The position numbers were made by a program, and so were the translations under genes. Below, one piece after another: positions 1-10,022 of a DNA stretch of 64,000 bases. Source of the DNA: Pseudomonas fluorescens (GTDB lineage: Bacteria > Pseudomonadota > Gammaproteobacteria > Pseudomonadales > Pseudomonadaceae); assembly GCF_900215245.1 (NCBI RefSeq), contig NZ_LT907842.1:434001-498000 (forward strand), written 5' to 3'. How positions within the stretch are numbered: the first letter of the stretch is position 1; the number at the start of each line of letters is the position of its first letter. The notes below the pieces were generated by a model. It saw nothing but the letters and a program-made list of their open reading frames with translations. It was not told where the DNA came from and ran no database searches.

Positions 1-1
1 G

Positions 2-1366
2 CACATGTGGTCCACGCTCAAACAAGGCTTGCCATGGATGGGCATCGTTAAGAACCGCTGCAAGACGGGCGATCACTACTGGGTTAACGCCTACGTGACG
101 CCGGTCTTCGATGGTAACCAGGTGATCGGCTACGAATCGGTGCGCATCAAGCCCACCGCCGAGCAGATCCGACGGGCCGAAGCGCTCTATCAACGCATCA
201 ACCAGGGCAAGTCGGCCGTGCCTCAGCGCGACAAGTGGCTACCGGTGCTGCAGGACTGGCTGCCGTTTATTCTGGTCAGCCAGTTGAGCTTCATGATCGG
301 TGCCTCGCTCAACTCCCACTGGGGCTTTGCCCTCGCGGCGGGTTTGTCGGTGCCGCTGGGCCTGCTCGGCCTGAGCTGGCAGCAGCGCGGCCTCAAGCGC
401 TTGCTGCGCCTGGCCGAGCAGACCACGTCCGACCCGTTGATCGCACAGATGTATACCGACAGCCGTGGCGCACAAGCGCGACTGGAGATGTCGATCCTCA
501 GCCAGGAAGCGCGCCTGAAGACGTGTCTTACCCGCTTGCAGGACACTGCCGAGCACCTCAACGACCAGGCAGCGCAGTCCAACACCCTGGCGCACAACAG
601 CTCCAGTGGCCTGGAACGTCAGCGCGTGGAAACCGAACAGGTGGCCACCGCCGTCAACCAGATGGCGGCGACCACCCAGGAAGTCGCCAGCCATGTGCAG
701 CGCACCGCCGACGCCACCCAGGAAGCCAATCGCCTGACCGGTCGCGGCCGCGACATCGCCGGGGAAACCCGCGAGGCGATACAGCGCCTGTCGGTCGCCG
801 TGGGCGAAACCGGTGTGACCGTCACGCAATTGGCCAAGGACAGCGATGAAATCGGCGGCGTGGTCGACGTGATCAAAGGCATCGCCGACCAGACCAACCT
901 GCTGGCGCTGAACGCCGCCATCGAAGCGGCGCGCGCCGGTGAGATGGGCCGTGGTTTTGCGGTAGTGGCCGACGAAGTCCGTCAACTGGCGCAGCGCACC
1001 GCTGAATCCACCGGGCAGATCCATGCCCTGATCGCCAAGCTGCAGCAGACCGCCGCCGCTGCGGTGCAAACCATGGACGCCGGGCATCGCCAGGCCGAAG
1101 AAGGCGTGGCACGGGTGATGGAGGCAGATCAGGCCTTGGTAGGCATCAGTGAGGCCGTGGCCAACATCACCGACATGACCACCCAGATCGCCGCGGCCAC
1201 CGAGGAGCAAAGCGCGGTGGCCGAAGAGATCAGCCGCAACATCAGCACGATTGCGCTGTTGGCGGATCAGACCTCGGAACAGGCGATGAACTCGGCGCAG
1301 TTGAGCGAAGAGCTGACCCACACGGCGAATACCCAGTATTCACTGGTCGAGCGCTTCAACCGGTAA
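2..1366 (+). CDS. aer: Aerotaxis receptor Aer, 5' end missing
   Basis: This is the C-terminal 454 codons of a methyl-accepting chemotaxis protein whose start lies before the window. The first residues are the end of a PAS domain of the Aer type ([19 protein letters not shown], then YVTPVFDG), the FAD-binding fold that reads redox state. A hydrophobic pair around residues 85-120 anchors it in the inner membrane. The rest is a long coiled coil with the conserved signalling hairpin ([20 protein letters not shown]) that contacts CheA and CheW. Aer proteins are about 520 residues, so some 65 are missing. An energy-sensing receptor beside two high-affinity oxidase operons makes physiological sense. 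The family call is very secure; the Aer subtype rests on the PAS remnant. Confidence 0.9.
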   Translation, partial: HMWSTLKQGLPWMGIVKNRCKTGDHYWVNAYVTPVFDGNQVIGYESVRIKPTAEQIRRAEALYQRINQGKSAVPQRDKWLPVLQDWLPFILVSQLSFMIGASLNSHWGFALAAGLSVPLGLLGLSWQQRGLKRLLRLAEQTTSDPLIAQMYTDSRGAQARLEMSILSQEARLKTCLTRLQDTAEHLNDQAAQSNTLAHNSSSGLERQRVETEQVATAVNQMAATTQEVASHVQRTADATQEANRLTGRGRDIAGETREAIQRLSVAVGETGVTVTQLAKDSDEIGGVVDVIKGIADQTNLLALNAAIEAARAGEMGRGFAVVADEVRQLAQRTAESTGQIHALIAKLQQTAAAAVQTMDAGHRQAEEGVARVMEADQALVGISEAVANITDMTTQIAAATEEQSAVAEEISRNISTIALLADQTSEQAMNSAQLSEELTHTANTQYSLVERFNR

Positions 1367-1374
1367 ACCGCTAT

Positions 1375-1436
1375 CGCGAGCAAGCCCGCTCACACATTTG
1401 GAATGCATTTCCAATGTGCGAGCGGGCTTGCTCGCG
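1375..1436. repeat. REP palindrome
   Basis: Near-perfect inverted repeat with arms of about 28 bases (starting CGCGAGCAAGCCCGCTC) between the convergent aer and hydrolase genes. It carries the Pseudomonas REP core GAGCGGGCTTGCTCGCG. As RNA it could act as a 3' end stabiliser or terminator for either gene. Confidence 0.85.
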
Positions 1437-1445
1437 AAGGGGCCC

Positions 1446-2138
1446 CTAACAGGCACCCAGAAACTCAGCGACTTTCACCGCCGCAGCCTGCAAATGCTGC
1501 TCATGACTAAACCCCGACGCCTTCAGCGGCTTCAAATCATGATCGCCCGCCACCCGCCACATCACCTCGATGCTCGGCGACAGCTCATACCCTTGCACCG
1601 CCGCCCGATTACCCAGCGCATCGCGCTCGCCCTGCACTATCAACGTCGGCGTCTTCAGCCCGGCCAGATGCTCGACCCGTGGCTTTTCCGGCTTGCCCAC
1701 CGCATAGAACGGATAGCCCAGGCACACCAACCCATCGGCGCCCAACTCATCGGCCACAATACTGGCCATGCGCCCGCCCATCGACTTGCCGCCGATGGCC
1801 AGTTTCCCAGCGACATGACGTCGCACCACGGCATACACCTCACGCCAACATTCCAGCAGCTTCGGTGCCGGGTTGGGTGGTCGTTTACCCCCATCCGCAC
1901 GGCGTTGAACCATGTAGGGAAACTCGAAGCGCAACACGTTCACGCCATGCCCGGCAAGGCGTGCAGCCATGTCGCTCATAAAGGCTGAGTCCATCGGCGC
2001 GCCAGCACCATGAGCCAGGATCAGCGTCACCGGCGCACGCGCGATCGACCCCGTCGCGGCATCCCACAACCAGCCATGTTCCCGTACACACTGCGCCCAT
2101 TGATCCCCGTCAATACTGGCCTTGTGCTCTTTGCTCAT
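1446..2138 (-). CDS. Alpha/beta-fold hydrolase (KANL3/Tex30-like)
   Basis: A 230-residue cytoplasmic alpha/beta hydrolase. The N-terminal part has [15 protein letters not shown], the oxyanion-loop signature of this family, and a nucleophile elbow [10 protein letters not shown] with the catalytic serine near residue 108. A late GDHDLKPLK supplies the likely catalytic histidine. The open frame extends upstream, but the ATG at 2138 is preceded by GAGG and begins MSKEHKAS, so this start is preferred. It is divergent from the first ccoN gene, with only 79 bases between them. The substrate cannot be told from sequence; dienelactone-hydrolase-like activity is a guess from the fold. Confidence 0.82.
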   Translation of the reverse strand: MSKEHKASIDGDQWAQCVREHGWLWDAATGSIARAPVTLILAHGAGAPMDSAFMSDMAARLAGHGVNVLRFEFPYMVQRRADGGKRPPNPAPKLLECWREVYAVVRRHVAGKLAIGGKSMGGRMASIVADELGADGLVCLGYPFYAVGKPEKPRVEHLAGLKTPTLIVQGERDALGNRAAVQGYELSPSIEVMWRVAGDHDLKPLKASGFSHEQHLQAAAVKVAEFLGAC

Positions 2139-2217
2139 GCTTGCCTCGCTTTTTAGTCTGCCTATAACTCCAGCCCAAGTGCCGCATTTGCTTGGGTTGA
2201 ACCGTGGATGGGGAACC

Positions 2218-3642
2218 ATGAACACTACTTTAAGTACCGCCTATAACTACAAGGTGGTCCGCCAATTCGCCATTATGACGGTGGTGTGGGGCATCGTCGG
2301 CATGGGGCTCGGGGTTTTTCTCGCCGCCCAATTGGTTTGGCCTGCACTCAACTTTGACTTGCCCTGGACCAGCTTTGGCCGCTTGCGCCCGCTGCACACC
2401 AACGCGGTGATCTTCGCCTTCGGCGGCTGCGCACTGTTCGCCAGCTCCTTCTACTCGGTGCAGCGCACCTGCCAGACGCAGCTGTTCGCGCCGAAAATTG
2501 CCGCGTTCTGCTTCTGGGGTTGGCAATTGGTGATCGTGCTGGCAGCCATCAGCTTGCCGCTGGGCTACACCACTTCCAAGGAATACGCCGAGCTGGAATG
2601 GCCGATCGCTATCCTTATCGCCGTCGTCTGGGTCGCCTATGGCGTCGTGTTCTTCGGCACAGTGATGAAGCGCAAGACCAAGCACATCTACGTCGGTAAC
2701 TGGTTCTTCGGTGCGTTCATCATCACCGTGGCCATCCTGCATATCGTCAACCACGCCTCCCTGCCAGTGAGCTGGACCAAGTCCTACTCGGCCTATGGCG
2801 GTGCCACAGATGCCATGGTGCAGTGGTGGTATGGACATAACGCGGTAGGCTTTTTCCTCACTGCCGGTTTCCTCGGGATGATGTACTACTTCGTGCCCAA
2901 ACAGGCCGAGCGCCCGGTGTACTCCTATCGCCTGTCCATCGTGCACTTCTGGGCCCTGATCACCCTCTACATCTGGGCCGGCCCGCACCACCTGCACTAC
3001 ACCGCACTGCCGGACTGGGCACAGTCGCTGGGCATGGTGATGTCGCTGGTACTGCTGGCACCGAGCTGGGGCGGCATGATCAACGGCATGATGACCCTGT
3101 CGGGCGCCTGGCATAAGTTGCGCAGCGACCCGATCCTGCGCTTCCTGGTGGTGTCCCTGGCCTTCTACGGCATGTCGACGTTCGAAGGGCCGATGATGGC
3201 CATCAAGACCGTCAACGCCCTCTCCCACTACACCGACTGGACCATCGGCCACGTACACGCCGGCGCCCTCGGTTGGGTGGCGATGATCTCCATCGGCGCG
3301 CTCTACCACATGATCCCGAAAGTCTTCGGCCGCGAGCAGATGTACAGCCTCGGCCTGATCAACGCGCACTTCTGGCTGGCCACGATCGGCACCGTGCTCT
3401 ACATCGCCTCGATGTGGGTCAACGGCATCGCCCAGGGCCTGATGTGGCGTGCGATTAACGAAGACGGCACGTTGACCTACTCCTTCGTCGAAACCCTGGT
3501 GGCCAGCCACCCTGGCTTCATCGTGCGACTGGTGGGCGGGGCAATCTTCCTCAGCGGCATGTTGCTGATGGCTTACAACACGTGGCGCACCGTACGTTCG
3601 GCGCAACCTGCCGAAGTCGTCGCTTCTGCGCAGATGGCCTGA
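2218..3642 (+). CDS. ccoN: cbb3 cytochrome c oxidase subunit I (first copy)
   Basis: Catalytic subunit of a cbb3-type terminal oxidase, 474 residues with about 12 transmembrane segments in the inner membrane. It binds the low-spin haem b and the haem b3-CuB site where oxygen is reduced. Haem and copper ligands are seen in [26 protein letters not shown] and [10 protein letters not shown]. The frame opens earlier, but the ATG at 2218 follows a GGGG Shine-Dalgarno and starts [16 protein letters not shown], matching the second copy. It leads a ccoNOQP operon with tight spacing. No ANR box was found in the short upstream region, unlike the second operon. The copies are close paralogues; whether this is called ccoN1 or ccoN2 depends on the species convention. 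Confidence 0.97.
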   Translation: MNTTLSTAYNYKVVRQFAIMTVVWGIVGMGLGVFLAAQLVWPALNFDLPWTSFGRLRPLHTNAVIFAFGGCALFASSFYSVQRTCQTQLFAPKIAAFCFWGWQLVIVLAAISLPLGYTTSKEYAELEWPIAILIAVVWVAYGVVFFGTVMKRKTKHIYVGNWFFGAFIITVAILHIVNHASLPVSWTKSYSAYGGATDAMVQWWYGHNAVGFFLTAGFLGMMYYFVPKQAERPVYSYRLSIVHFWALITLYIWAGPHHLHYTALPDWAQSLGMVMSLVLLAPSWGGMINGMMTLSGAWHKLRSDPILRFLVVSLAFYGMSTFEGPMMAIKTVNALSHYTDWTIGHVHAGALGWVAMISIGALYHMIPKVFGREQMYSLGLINAHFWLATIGTVLYIASMWVNGIAQGLMWRAINEDGTLTYSFVETLVASHPGFIVRLVGGAIFLSGMLLMAYNTWRTVRSAQPAEVVASAQMA

Positions 3643-3652
3643 GGAGTCAGTG

Positions 3653-4261
3653 ATGAAACACGAAACGATTGAAAAGAACGTCGGCCTGCTGATGCTGCTG
3701 ATGGTGCTCGCCGTGAGCATCGGCGGCCTGACCCAGATCGTCCCGCTGTTCTTCCAGGACGTCACCAACAAACCGGTGGAAGGCATGAAGCCCTACACCG
3801 CGCTGCAACTGGAAGGCCGCGACATCTATATCCGCGAAGGCTGTGTGCAGTGCCACTCGCAGATGATCCGCCCGTTCCGCGCCGAAACCGAACGCTACGG
3901 CCACTACTCGGTCGCCGGCGAAAGCGTCTGGGACCACCCGTTCCTGTGGGGCTCCAAGCGCACCGGGCCGGACCTGGCGCGCGTCGGCACGCGCTACTCG
4001 GATGACTGGCACCGCGCGCATTTATACAACCCGCGCAACGTCGTGCCGGAATCGAAAATGCCGGCGTATCCATGGTTGGTCACCGCCCCCGTCGACAGCA
4101 GCCACACCGAGACCAAGTTGCACGTCATGCGCACGCTCGGCGTGCCGTACACCGACGAGGACATCAGCGGCGCCGTCGCCAGCCTCAAAGGCAAAACCGA
4201 GATGGACGCGCTGGTTTCTTACCTGCAAGTGCTCGGCACTGCCATCAAGAGCAAGAGGTGA
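3653..4261 (+). CDS. ccoO: cbb3 oxidase mono-haem subunit II (first copy)
   Basis: A 202-residue membrane-anchored monohaem cytochrome c. One N-terminal transmembrane helix (residues 11-30) is followed by a periplasmic domain with a single haem site GCVQCH and a distal methionine candidate in [10 protein letters not shown]. It passes electrons from CcoP to CcoN. A GTG three bases upstream (3650) is also possible, but the ATG at 3653 has GAGGAG, overlapping the ccoN stop, at good spacing. It is co-transcribed with ccoN and ccoQ, with 3 bases to the next start. Confidence 0.96.
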   Translation: MKHETIEKNVGLLMLLMVLAVSIGGLTQIVPLFFQDVTNKPVEGMKPYTALQLEGRDIYIREGCVQCHSQMIRPFRAETERYGHYSVAGESVWDHPFLWGSKRTGPDLARVGTRYSDDWHRAHLYNPRNVVPESKMPAYPWLVTAPVDSSHTETKLHVMRTLGVPYTDEDISGAVASLKGKTEMDALVSYLQVLGTAIKSKR

Positions 4262-4264
4262 GCC

Positions 4265-4465
4265 ATGGGATTTGAATTCGATGCGGGCACCATCCGCGGC
4301 CTGGGCACACTGGTCGTCGCCATCGCCTTTATCGGCCTGTCGCTGTGGGTGTTCAACAACCGGCGCAACGAGGCGTTCGAGCAGGCACGCCTGCTGCCTT
4401 TCGCCGATGAACCTTCGCCATCCGACGCTCAAGAAGAGCCTGCAACAAGGAGCACTCGCCCATGA
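4265..4465 (+). CDS. ccoQ: cbb3 oxidase small subunit CcoQ (first copy)
   Basis: A 66-residue single-span membrane protein with the family pattern [21 protein letters not shown] followed by a basic NNRRNE stretch and the LLPFADE tail motif. CcoQ stabilises the cbb3 complex, especially against oxygen. Its last four bases overlap the ccoP start (ATGA), which indicates translational coupling. The C-terminal tail differs completely from that of the second copy. Confidence 0.93.
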   Translation: MGFEFDAGTIRGLGTLVVAIAFIGLSLWVFNNRRNEAFEQARLLPFADEPSPSDAQEEPATRSTRP

Positions 4466-5409
4466 CGACCTTCTGGAGTACATGGATCTGCGTACTGACC
4501 CTCGGCAGTCTGATCGGCCTGACCTGGCTGCTGATCGGCACCCGCAAGGGCGAGACCAAGGGCAGCGTCGACCAGACCATGGGCCATGCCTTCGACGGCA
4601 TTGAGGAATACGACAACCCGCTGCCCCAGTGGTGGTTCATGCTGTTCGCCGGCACCCTGGTGTTTGCGGTCGGCTACCTGATCCTCTACCCGGGCCTGGG
4701 CAACTGGAAAGGCGTGTTGCCGGGCTATGAGAACGGATGGACCTCGGCCAAGGAATGGGACAAGGAGATGGCCAAGGCCGATACCAAGTTCGGGCCGATC
4801 TTCGCCAAGTTCGCCGCCATGCCGGTGGAAGAAGTTGCCAAGGACCCGCAAGCGCTGAAGATGGGCGGTCGCCTGTTCGCCTCCAACTGCGCGGTGTGCC
4901 ACGGCTCGGATGCCAAGGGCGCGTATGGCTTCCCGAACCTGGCGGACAACCTCTGGCGCTGGGGCGGTTCGGCTGACGCGATCAAGACGACCATTCTGAA
5001 TGGTCGCCACGCGGCGATGCCGGCCTGGGGCGAGATACTGGGTGAGGATGGGGTGAAAAACGTCGCCGCCTTTGTGCGCCACGACCTGGCCAAGCTGCCC
5101 TTGCCCGCTGACAGCACCGCGGATCTGGCGGCCGGTCAAGCCGCCTTCAACACCACCTGCGTGGCGTGCCACGGGCCACAAGGCCACGGCATGGAAGCCA
5201 TGGGCGCGCCGAACCTGACCGAGCCTGCCGGTTTTATCTACGGCACCAGCCTGGCGCAATTGCAGCAGACCATCCGCCATGGCCGCCAAGGTCAGATGCC
5301 GGCGCAGGACGTGCTGCAAGGCAACGACAAAGTGCACCTGCTCGCCGCCTATGTTTACAGCCTGTCCCACAACGCTGATGGCGCAACGCCAGAAAGCCAC
5401 GCTGAGTAA
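4462..5409 (+). CDS. ccoP: cbb3 oxidase di-haem subunit III (first copy)
   Basis: A 315-residue dihaem cytochrome c. Two N-terminal hydrophobic segments flank the conserved [17 protein letters not shown] loop, and two periplasmic cytochrome c domains follow with haem motifs NCAVCHGSD and TCVACHGPQ. It is the entry point for electrons from soluble c-type cytochromes. Between the second membrane helix and the first haem domain it reads [13 protein letters not shown] and lacks the extra segment of about a dozen residues present in the second CcoP. It is the last gene of the operon and is followed by a strong terminator. Confidence 0.96.
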   Translation: MTTFWSTWICVLTLGSLIGLTWLLIGTRKGETKGSVDQTMGHAFDGIEEYDNPLPQWWFMLFAGTLVFAVGYLILYPGLGNWKGVLPGYENGWTSAKEWDKEMAKADTKFGPIFAKFAAMPVEEVAKDPQALKMGGRLFASNCAVCHGSDAKGAYGFPNLADNLWRWGGSADAIKTTILNGRHAAMPAWGEILGEDGVKNVAAFVRHDLAKLPLPADSTADLAAGQAAFNTTCVACHGPQGHGMEAMGAPNLTEPAGFIYGTSLAQLQQTIRHGRQGQMPAQDVLQGNDKVHLLAAYVYSLSHNADGATPESHAE

Positions 5410-5417
5410 CCTCTGAC

Positions 5418-5453
5418 TGCCGCCCCTGTTCGGGGCGGCAACTTTTGCGTTTT
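5418..5453 (+). terminator. Rho-independent terminator of the first cco operon
   Basis: Nine-base-pair GC stem TGCCGCCCC / GGGGCGGCA with a five-base loop just after the ccoP stop, followed by a T-rich tail (ACTTTTGCGTTTT). Confidence 0.85.
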
Positions 5454-5881
5454 ACGCGACCAAGTGTCGCACCCTTCCCCACCGCAACTTTCCCCTCCTG
5501 CCATTCGGGTCTACGCTTGTTCCCACAGTGGATCGGTATTGACCGGTCGACGGCCGATTTGCACTCGATGGGTTGAACATTTTTGCAGGGTGACAGGCGC
5601 AAAGGCTGGCAGTGACCGGCTATCGTGCCACTGACCACTCGTCACCTCGAGAGCGTGTTTACACACACCAAGTTACAAGTCCCCGCCAGCAATAAATTTT
5701 CCTGTCCACTCGATCAGCTTTATATTTCCGATTTTGTCCTTACGTAAAACATGGAAAGGGCGCAGAATCTGGCGTGGAACGCATTGATACAGGTCAGTCA
5801 TTGCGTTGCAATGGCCCCTCGCTTTCTACATACTTGCGGCCGATTTTACCTATAAAAAAACCTAAACCGTGGAACCTTAGA
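5454..5881 (+). promoter_or_regulatory. Promoter region of the second cco operon, with an ANR-like box at 5784-5797
   Basis: This is a 428-base stretch with no convincing gene. At 5784-5797 it reads TTGATACAGGTCAG, one base off the ANR/FNR form TTGAT-N4-GTCAA. An AT-rich stretch with a TACATA at 5827 lies downstream, though its spacing from the box is a few bases long for a textbook class II site. A TTACGTAA palindrome is at 5740-5747. The ccoN start is preceded by GGAA. ANR control of one of the two Pseudomonas cbb3 operons is well known, and the operon with the box is the likelier oxygen-regulated one here. Confidence 0.65.
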
Positions 5882-7323
<1,442 letters not shown>

Positions 7324-7324
<1 letters not shown>

Positions 7325-7932
7325 TGAAGCATGAAGTAGTCGAGAAGAACATCGGCCTGCTGGCCTTCTTCATGGTCATCGCCGTGAGCATCGGCGGCCT
7401 GACCCAGATCGTTCCGCTGTTTTTCCAGGACGTGACCAACAAACCCGTAGAAGGCATGAAGCCGCGCCCAGCGCTGGAAGTTGAAGGCCGTGACGTGTTC
7501 ATCGCCAACGGCTGTGTGGGTTGCCATTCGCAAATGATCCGTCCGTTCCGTGCCGAAACCGAACGCTACGGCCACTACTCGGTGGCCGGGGAAAGCGTCT
7601 GGGACCACCCGTTCCTGTGGGGTTCCAAACGGACCGGCCCGGACCTGGCCCGTGTCGGCGGTCGTTACTCCGATGACTGGCAGCGTGCGCACTTGTACAA
7701 CCCGCGCAACGTGGTGCCTGAATCGAAAATGCCGGCGTACCCGTTCCTCGTGGAAAACAAGCTCGACGGCAAGGACACCGCGAAGAAACTCGAAGTCTTG
7801 CGCACCCTGGGCGTGCCCTACACCGATGAAGACATCGCCGGTGCAGCCGCCGCCGTGAAGGGCAAGACCGAAATGGACGCATTGGTGGCCTACCTGCAAG
7901 GCCTTGGCACCATCATCAAAAGCAAACGGTGA
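7324..7932 (+). CDS. ccoO: cbb3 oxidase mono-haem subunit II (second copy)
   Basis: A 202-residue monohaem cytochrome c with an N-terminal transmembrane anchor and a single haem motif [13 protein letters not shown] (GCVQCH in the first copy). The candidate distal methionine [10 protein letters not shown] is conserved. The start codon overlaps the ccoN stop, so translation is probably coupled. The region after the methionine ([16 protein letters not shown]) is the part most different from the first copy. Confidence 0.96.
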
Positions 7933-7937
7933 TCTTC

Positions 7938-8123
7938 ATGGATATCGGGATGATTCGAGGCCTGGGCACCGTTGTCGTGATGGTGGCCTTCATCGGCCTG
8001 GCATTGTGGGTGTTCAGCCCGCGGCGCAAGTCGGAGTTTGACGACGCGACCATGCTGCCCTTTGCAGATGATCCCGAAGCCATCAAGCACGTCGAGCAAG
8101 CTTCTAGGAGTAACAAAGAATGA
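7938..8123 (+). CDS. ccoQ: cbb3 oxidase small subunit CcoQ (second copy)
   Basis: A 61-residue single-span protein, [18 protein letters not shown] followed by a basic SPRRKSE patch and [13 protein letters not shown] at 7929 would add three residues, but the ATG at 7938 matches the usual MDIG start of pseudomonad CcoQ proteins. It overlaps ccoP by four bases, as in the first operon. The different C-terminal tails may tune complex stability or partner choice; that is inference. Confidence 0.92.
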   Translation: MDIGMIRGLGTVVVMVAFIGLALWVFSPRRKSEFDDATMLPFADDPEAIKHVEQASRSNKE

Positions 8124-9097
8124 CTACGTTCTGGAGTCTGTACGTCACAGTCCTCAGTCTGGGTACCATTTTCGCCCTGACCTGGCTGCTGCTGTCGACC
8201 CGCAGGGGGCAGCGCGCCGAACAAACGGACGAGACCGTCGGTCACTCGTTCGACGGCATTGAGGAGTACGACAACCCGTTGCCGAAATGGTGGTTCATGC
8301 TGTTCGTCGGCACCATCATCTTCGCCCTTGGCTACCTGGCGCTGTACCCCGGTCTGGGCAACTGGAAGGGCCTGCTGCCGGGCTACAACTACCTCGACAA
8401 CGACAAGCAAACCCCGTTCGCCAATGGCCAGACCGGCTGGACCGGCGTGCATGAATGGGAAAAGGAAATGGCCAAATCGGACGCCAAGTTCGGGCCGATC
8501 TTCGCCAAGTTTGCCTCAATGCCGATTGAAGACGTGGCCAAAGACCCGCAAGCCTTGAAGATGGGTGGCCGCCTGTTCGCCTCCAACTGTTCGGTATGCC
8601 ACGGTTCCGACGCCAAGGGCGCCTACGGCTTCCCTAACCTGACCGATGCCGACTGGCGCTGGGGCGGTGAGCCGGCCACCATCAAGGAAACCATCATGAA
8701 AGGCCGCCATGCGGTGATGCCGGCCTGGGCCGAAGTCATCGGCGAGCAAGGCGTGGCCGACGTGGCGGGTTTTGTGGTGACCAACCTCGACGGCCGCAAA
8801 CTGCCGGAAGGTGCCAAGGCCGACGTGGCCAACGGCGCGAAACTCTTCGCCGCCAACTGCGTGGCCTGCCACGGCCCTGCCGGTAAAGGCACCCCAGCGA
8901 TGGGCGCGCCGGACCTGACCCACCCGGGTGCATTCATCTACGGTTCGAGTTTTGCGCAACTGCAGCAAACCATTCGTTATGGCCGTCAGGGCCAGATGCC
9001 TGCGCAGGAGTTGTTGCAGGGGAATGACAAGGTGCACTTGCTGGCGGCGTATGTTTACAGCTTGTCTCATGGGGATAAGCCAGCCGATCCAAAGTGA
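8120..9097 (+). CDS. ccoP: cbb3 oxidase di-haem subunit III (second copy)
   Basis: A 325-residue dihaem cytochrome c with two membrane segments, haem motifs NCSVCHGSD and [10 protein letters not shown], and the [17 protein letters not shown] loop. Compared with the first CcoP it has an insert of about a dozen residues ([16 protein letters not shown] region) directly before the first haem domain. It is preceded by AGGAG. It ends the operon before a strong terminator. Confidence 0.96.
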   Translation: MTTFWSLYVTVLSLGTIFALTWLLLSTRRGQRAEQTDETVGHSFDGIEEYDNPLPKWWFMLFVGTIIFALGYLALYPGLGNWKGLLPGYNYLDNDKQTPFANGQTGWTGVHEWEKEMAKSDAKFGPIFAKFASMPIEDVAKDPQALKMGGRLFASNCSVCHGSDAKGAYGFPNLTDADWRWGGEPATIKETIMKGRHAVMPAWAEVIGEQGVADVAGFVVTNLDGRKLPEGAKADVANGAKLFAANCVACHGPAGKGTPAMGAPDLTHPGAFIYGSSFAQLQQTIRYGRQGQMPAQELLQGNDKVHLLAAYVYSLSHGDKPADPK

Positions 9098-9111
9098 CAC
9101 GTTAAAATCAC

Positions 9112-9147
9112 AAAAGCCCTGCCGATGTTGAATCCGCAGGGCTTTTT
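9112..9147 (+). terminator. Rho-independent terminator of the second cco operon
   Basis: Eleven-base-pair stem AAAAGCCCTGC / GCAGGGCTTTT with a 13-base loop and a T run, 14 bases after the ccoP stop. It is nearly symmetrical, so it may also terminate the minus-strand gene at 9192-9608. Confidence 0.88.
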
Positions 9148-9191
9148 GTATGGTGAGGGTCTGGCACCCTCACTCAGCGGCCATAGACGAT

Positions 9192-9608
9192 TTATCGAGC
9201 GTCCGCGCCAGCCGTTGTTACCTCATGTTCCCTCAACATTGCGTCCATGTAGGCACGGATGTCCTGCCGGTCAAACTTACCGTTGCGCTCGCCTTTGTCA
9301 TCCAGATCCAGGGACGCCGTGAAACCGCCACGCTTGAGCACTTCCAAAGCGAGCACTTGGTCCGACGAGGTAAATTTGTTTCCAGCCATACCCATGGCGA
9401 TGTATCCCAAAAATTCTACCGTCAAAAACCCCCTGTTTTCAGGATCCTCCAATCGGTCAAATTCGTTACCCAAAAGCTTGCCCAACTCATACCTGTCCAT
9501 GCTGGCGTACAGATCAGACATCTCTCGCAGCGTTGCACGTGCAAAATTGGAGTCTACAGGCGAAGGTGCTGAGGCGTTATAAGTTGCAAGCGTCGAAGAA
9601 ATATTCAA
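9192..9608 (-). CDS. Conserved-looking hypothetical protein with EF-hand-like segments
   Basis: A 138-residue acidic soluble protein that I do not recognise. It has no signal peptide or membrane segment. Two stretches, DPENRGFLTVEF (about residues 55-66) and DLDDKGERNGKFDRQD (about 101-116), resemble degenerate EF-hand loops, so calcium binding is conceivable. The frame has stop codons (TAA TGA) four codons upstream, so the start must be the TTG at 9608 (GAGATG lies upstream) or an internal ATG at residue 30. Coding character is good and it is isolated on the minus strand between the cco operon and ccoG. N-terminal Ser/Thr/Ala richness is also typical of type III secreted proteins, but that is weak evidence. 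Confidence 0.68.
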   Translation of the reverse strand: MNISSTLATYNASAPSPVDSNFARATLREMSDLYASMDRYELGKLLGNEFDRLEDPENRGFLTVEFLGYIAMGMAGNKFTSSDQVLALEVLKRGGFTASLDLDDKGERNGKFDRQDIRAYMDAMLREHEVTTAGADAR

Positions 9609-10022
9609 GTTTTCATCTCATTAGTAAACAATCCCACTCCCAACACAGGTAGTGGGTGACGCATGAGTGCTCTACTTCATCGCCTCAGTTCCGCTATCAC
9701 ATACGGACTTACGCATTACATCGCGCCGCGACACATCTGGCCGGGCCGCCCTGTACTGGATGAGACAGATGTTCAGTCCTGCGGCGCCTCACTGATTAAT
9801 CCATGGGATGAATGACCTGCCTACCGGCAAAAAACGTCCATACTTGCCAAGTCAATTGATCCAGATCACATATACCATCCATTGATTTCCCCCAACGCGA
9901 CCAAAGGTCGCACCCGTTGAGCAGCATCAGGGGCGTATCATTACGCCACTGCAAGACCCTATTTTTGACCCCGGCTGGCACGTACTGGCCGAGGCAAATC
10001 TCCACCGCCGTGGGATGCAATG
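9609..10022 (+). promoter_or_regulatory. Upstream region of ccoG with a possible ANR-like site
   Basis: A 414-base gap. TTGATCCAGATCAC at 9856-9869 matches TTGAT-N4-ATCAA except for the last two bases. A TATACC follows almost immediately, so the site would not sit at the activating -41.5 position for that element. Only short open frames occur here: a 50-codon frame at 9663-9815 and a 74-codon minus frame at 9796-10020. Neither has convincing signals. Confidence 0.4.

Noticed and set aside
2174..2196. CCCAAG/CTTGGG inverted repeat upstream of the first ccoN
   Set aside because: Six bases with an 11-base loop; possible hairpin, but no match to a known regulator and could be chance.
2230..3786. 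A 518-codon minus-strand frame opposite the first ccoN
   Set aside because: His/Arg/Gly-rich shadow; the same artefact appears opposite the second ccoN at 6101-7321.
9796..10020. A 74-codon minus-strand frame upstream of ccoG
   Set aside because: No ribosome site, no known similarity, and it runs through the region that should hold the ccoG promoter.
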